Assembly: GCA_028678445.1 (NCBI GenBank)
Contig: JAJRDJ010000282.1
Location: 1 to 5,600 of the forward strand
Direction: 5' to 3'
DNA from: Methylococcaceae bacterium
GTDB taxonomy: Bacteria > Pseudomonadota > Gammaproteobacteria > Methylococcales > Methylococcaceae
DNA: 5,600 bases
The notes beneath the pieces were generated by a model. It was given only the letters and a program-made list of their open reading frames with translations, was not told where the DNA came from and made no database searches. Of the stretch, positions 4,987-5,600 are shown piece by piece (within the stretch, counting starts at the first letter, position 1; every line of letters starts with the position of its first letter). The position numbers were made by a program, and so were the translations under genes.

Positions 4987-5154
4987 GCCCCGCTGATCAC
5001 GCAGCGCTGCTGGAACGAGAAGCCAACCAGGCAACACACCCGCGATTTTGCTCTATCATTTCGGACCTTTTAAGCAGAGCCGTCCTGGTTGGAGTGAGGC
5101 CATCGCTCACATTTCGGTTCAGAGCCTATTTTCATTTAACAGGAGTACCAGCCC
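4987..5154. other. Intergenic region with 9-bp inverted repeat
   Basis: This 168-bp gap precedes the ferritin-like gene. It holds a 10-bp palindrome GCAGCGCTGC (5001-5010), a pair CCAACCAGG (5023-5031) and CCTGGTTGG (5084-5092) 52 nt apart, and a small stem GTGAG/CTCAC (5094-5098 with 5106-5110). No clear sigma70 promoter or T-tailed terminator is seen. Confidence 0.4.
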
Positions 5155-5600
5155 ATGCGCAGTTGCTGTAAACAGGTTCGGGAATTTGTGGATTTTGGCA
5201 AACACCTGCATGCCAGAATCAGCGAGCTTTACGACGAACTCAATGAGAAGGCCGAATTGGAGCGAGTGAAAATGCTGCTGGAGTATTTGAGCCGGCACGA
5301 GCATCACCTCGAGCAAACCCTGGCGCGCTACGAGAAAGAGGTGCACGGCGGGATACTGGAAGCCTGGCTGGAATATTCCCCCACGCTGGATGTGGATGCC
5401 GTGATGGAGGCCAGCCAGCTAACGGAAAATCCTTCGACAGACGCTATCTTCGCGGCGGCCCTCGCCTTCGACGATACCTTGGTCAAACTGTATCGGGAGG
5501 TCGCGGAAAAGGCCCATGACCCGCACACCCGCGCCCTGTTTCAGGATTTGCTGCAGCTCGAAGAACAGGAAAAAATCCAGGTCTCCCGCGCGGCGATGAG
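5155..5600 (+). CDS. Ferritin-like helical protein, N-terminal part (runs off right edge)
   Basis: The frame runs from ATG 5155 through 148 full codons without a stop to the window end. AGGAG (5141-5145) lies 9 nt before the start. The protein is almost wholly helical with a four-helix pattern: helix 1 about 10-32 (FGKHLHARISELYDELN), helix 2 about 33-62 (ELERVKMLLEYLSRHEHHLE), a linker with WLEYSPTLDVD (71-81), helix 3 about 96-119 (FAAALAFDDTLVKLYREVAE) and helix 4 from about 124 (TRALFQDLLQLEEQEKIQ). The layout resembles ferritin-like/rubrerythrin-type proteins. Possible metal ligands are E24, H48, E49, H51, D106, E136 and E139, but no canonical ExxH pair is obvious, so a di-iron site is not assured. 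A CC pair sits at residues 4-5. It may deal with iron or oxidative stress; that is inference. Confidence 0.7.
   Translation, partial: MRSCCKQVREFVDFGKHLHARISELYDELNEKAELERVKMLLEYLSRHEHHLEQTLARYEKEVHGGILEAWLEYSPTLDVDAVMEASQLTENPSTDAIFAAALAFDDTLVKLYREVAEKAHDPHTRALFQDLLQLEEQEKIQVSRAAM

Overview
The window is a GC-rich stretch of Gram-negative, probably gammaproteobacterial, chromosome. It encodes a signal-peptide-bearing outer-membrane barrel protein and a lipoprotein with a lipobox, and uses AGGAG/GGAG-type ribosome binding sites. The exact lineage cannot be fixed from the sequence; a methanotroph-like or sulfur-oxidiser-like gammaproteobacterium is only a guess. There is no rRNA, tRNA, CRISPR array, transposase or phage gene.

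Layout from left to right. Positions 1-261 (minus) hold the N-terminal part of a CorA-type divalent-cation transporter that runs off the left edge. A 272-bp divergent gap follows, with a hairpin just before a low-affinity iron permease family gene (534-1031, plus). Next comes an MFS permease (1117-2307, plus). Convergent to it is a two-gene minus-strand operon: a fluoride channel gene, crcB (3373-2666), with an unusual C-terminal extension of about three membrane segments, overlapped by a DUF190/COG1993 PII-like gene (2690-2376). A 465-bp non-coding gap (3374-3838) carries nested inverted repeats that look like a small dispersed palindromic or MITE-like element. Downstream on the plus strand lie a small four-cysteine lipoprotein (3839-4198), a DUF2490 outer-membrane protein (4273-4986), and the start of a ferritin-like helical protein (5155 to beyond 5600).

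Most genes fit ion homeostasis at the envelope: CorA for Mg2+/Co2+, an iron-permease-family membrane protein, CrcB for fluoride efflux with a likely PII-like partner, and a ferritin-like protein. The lipoprotein and DUF2490 pair look like a small envelope module. The points most worth checking are the extended CrcB with its overlapping DUF190 gene, the mutually exclusive pairings ahead of the iron permease, the nested repeats in the 3374-3838 gap, and the conflict over which start the strong ribosome binding site at 4187-4192 serves. I did not see a defence system or another clearly new multi-gene system.
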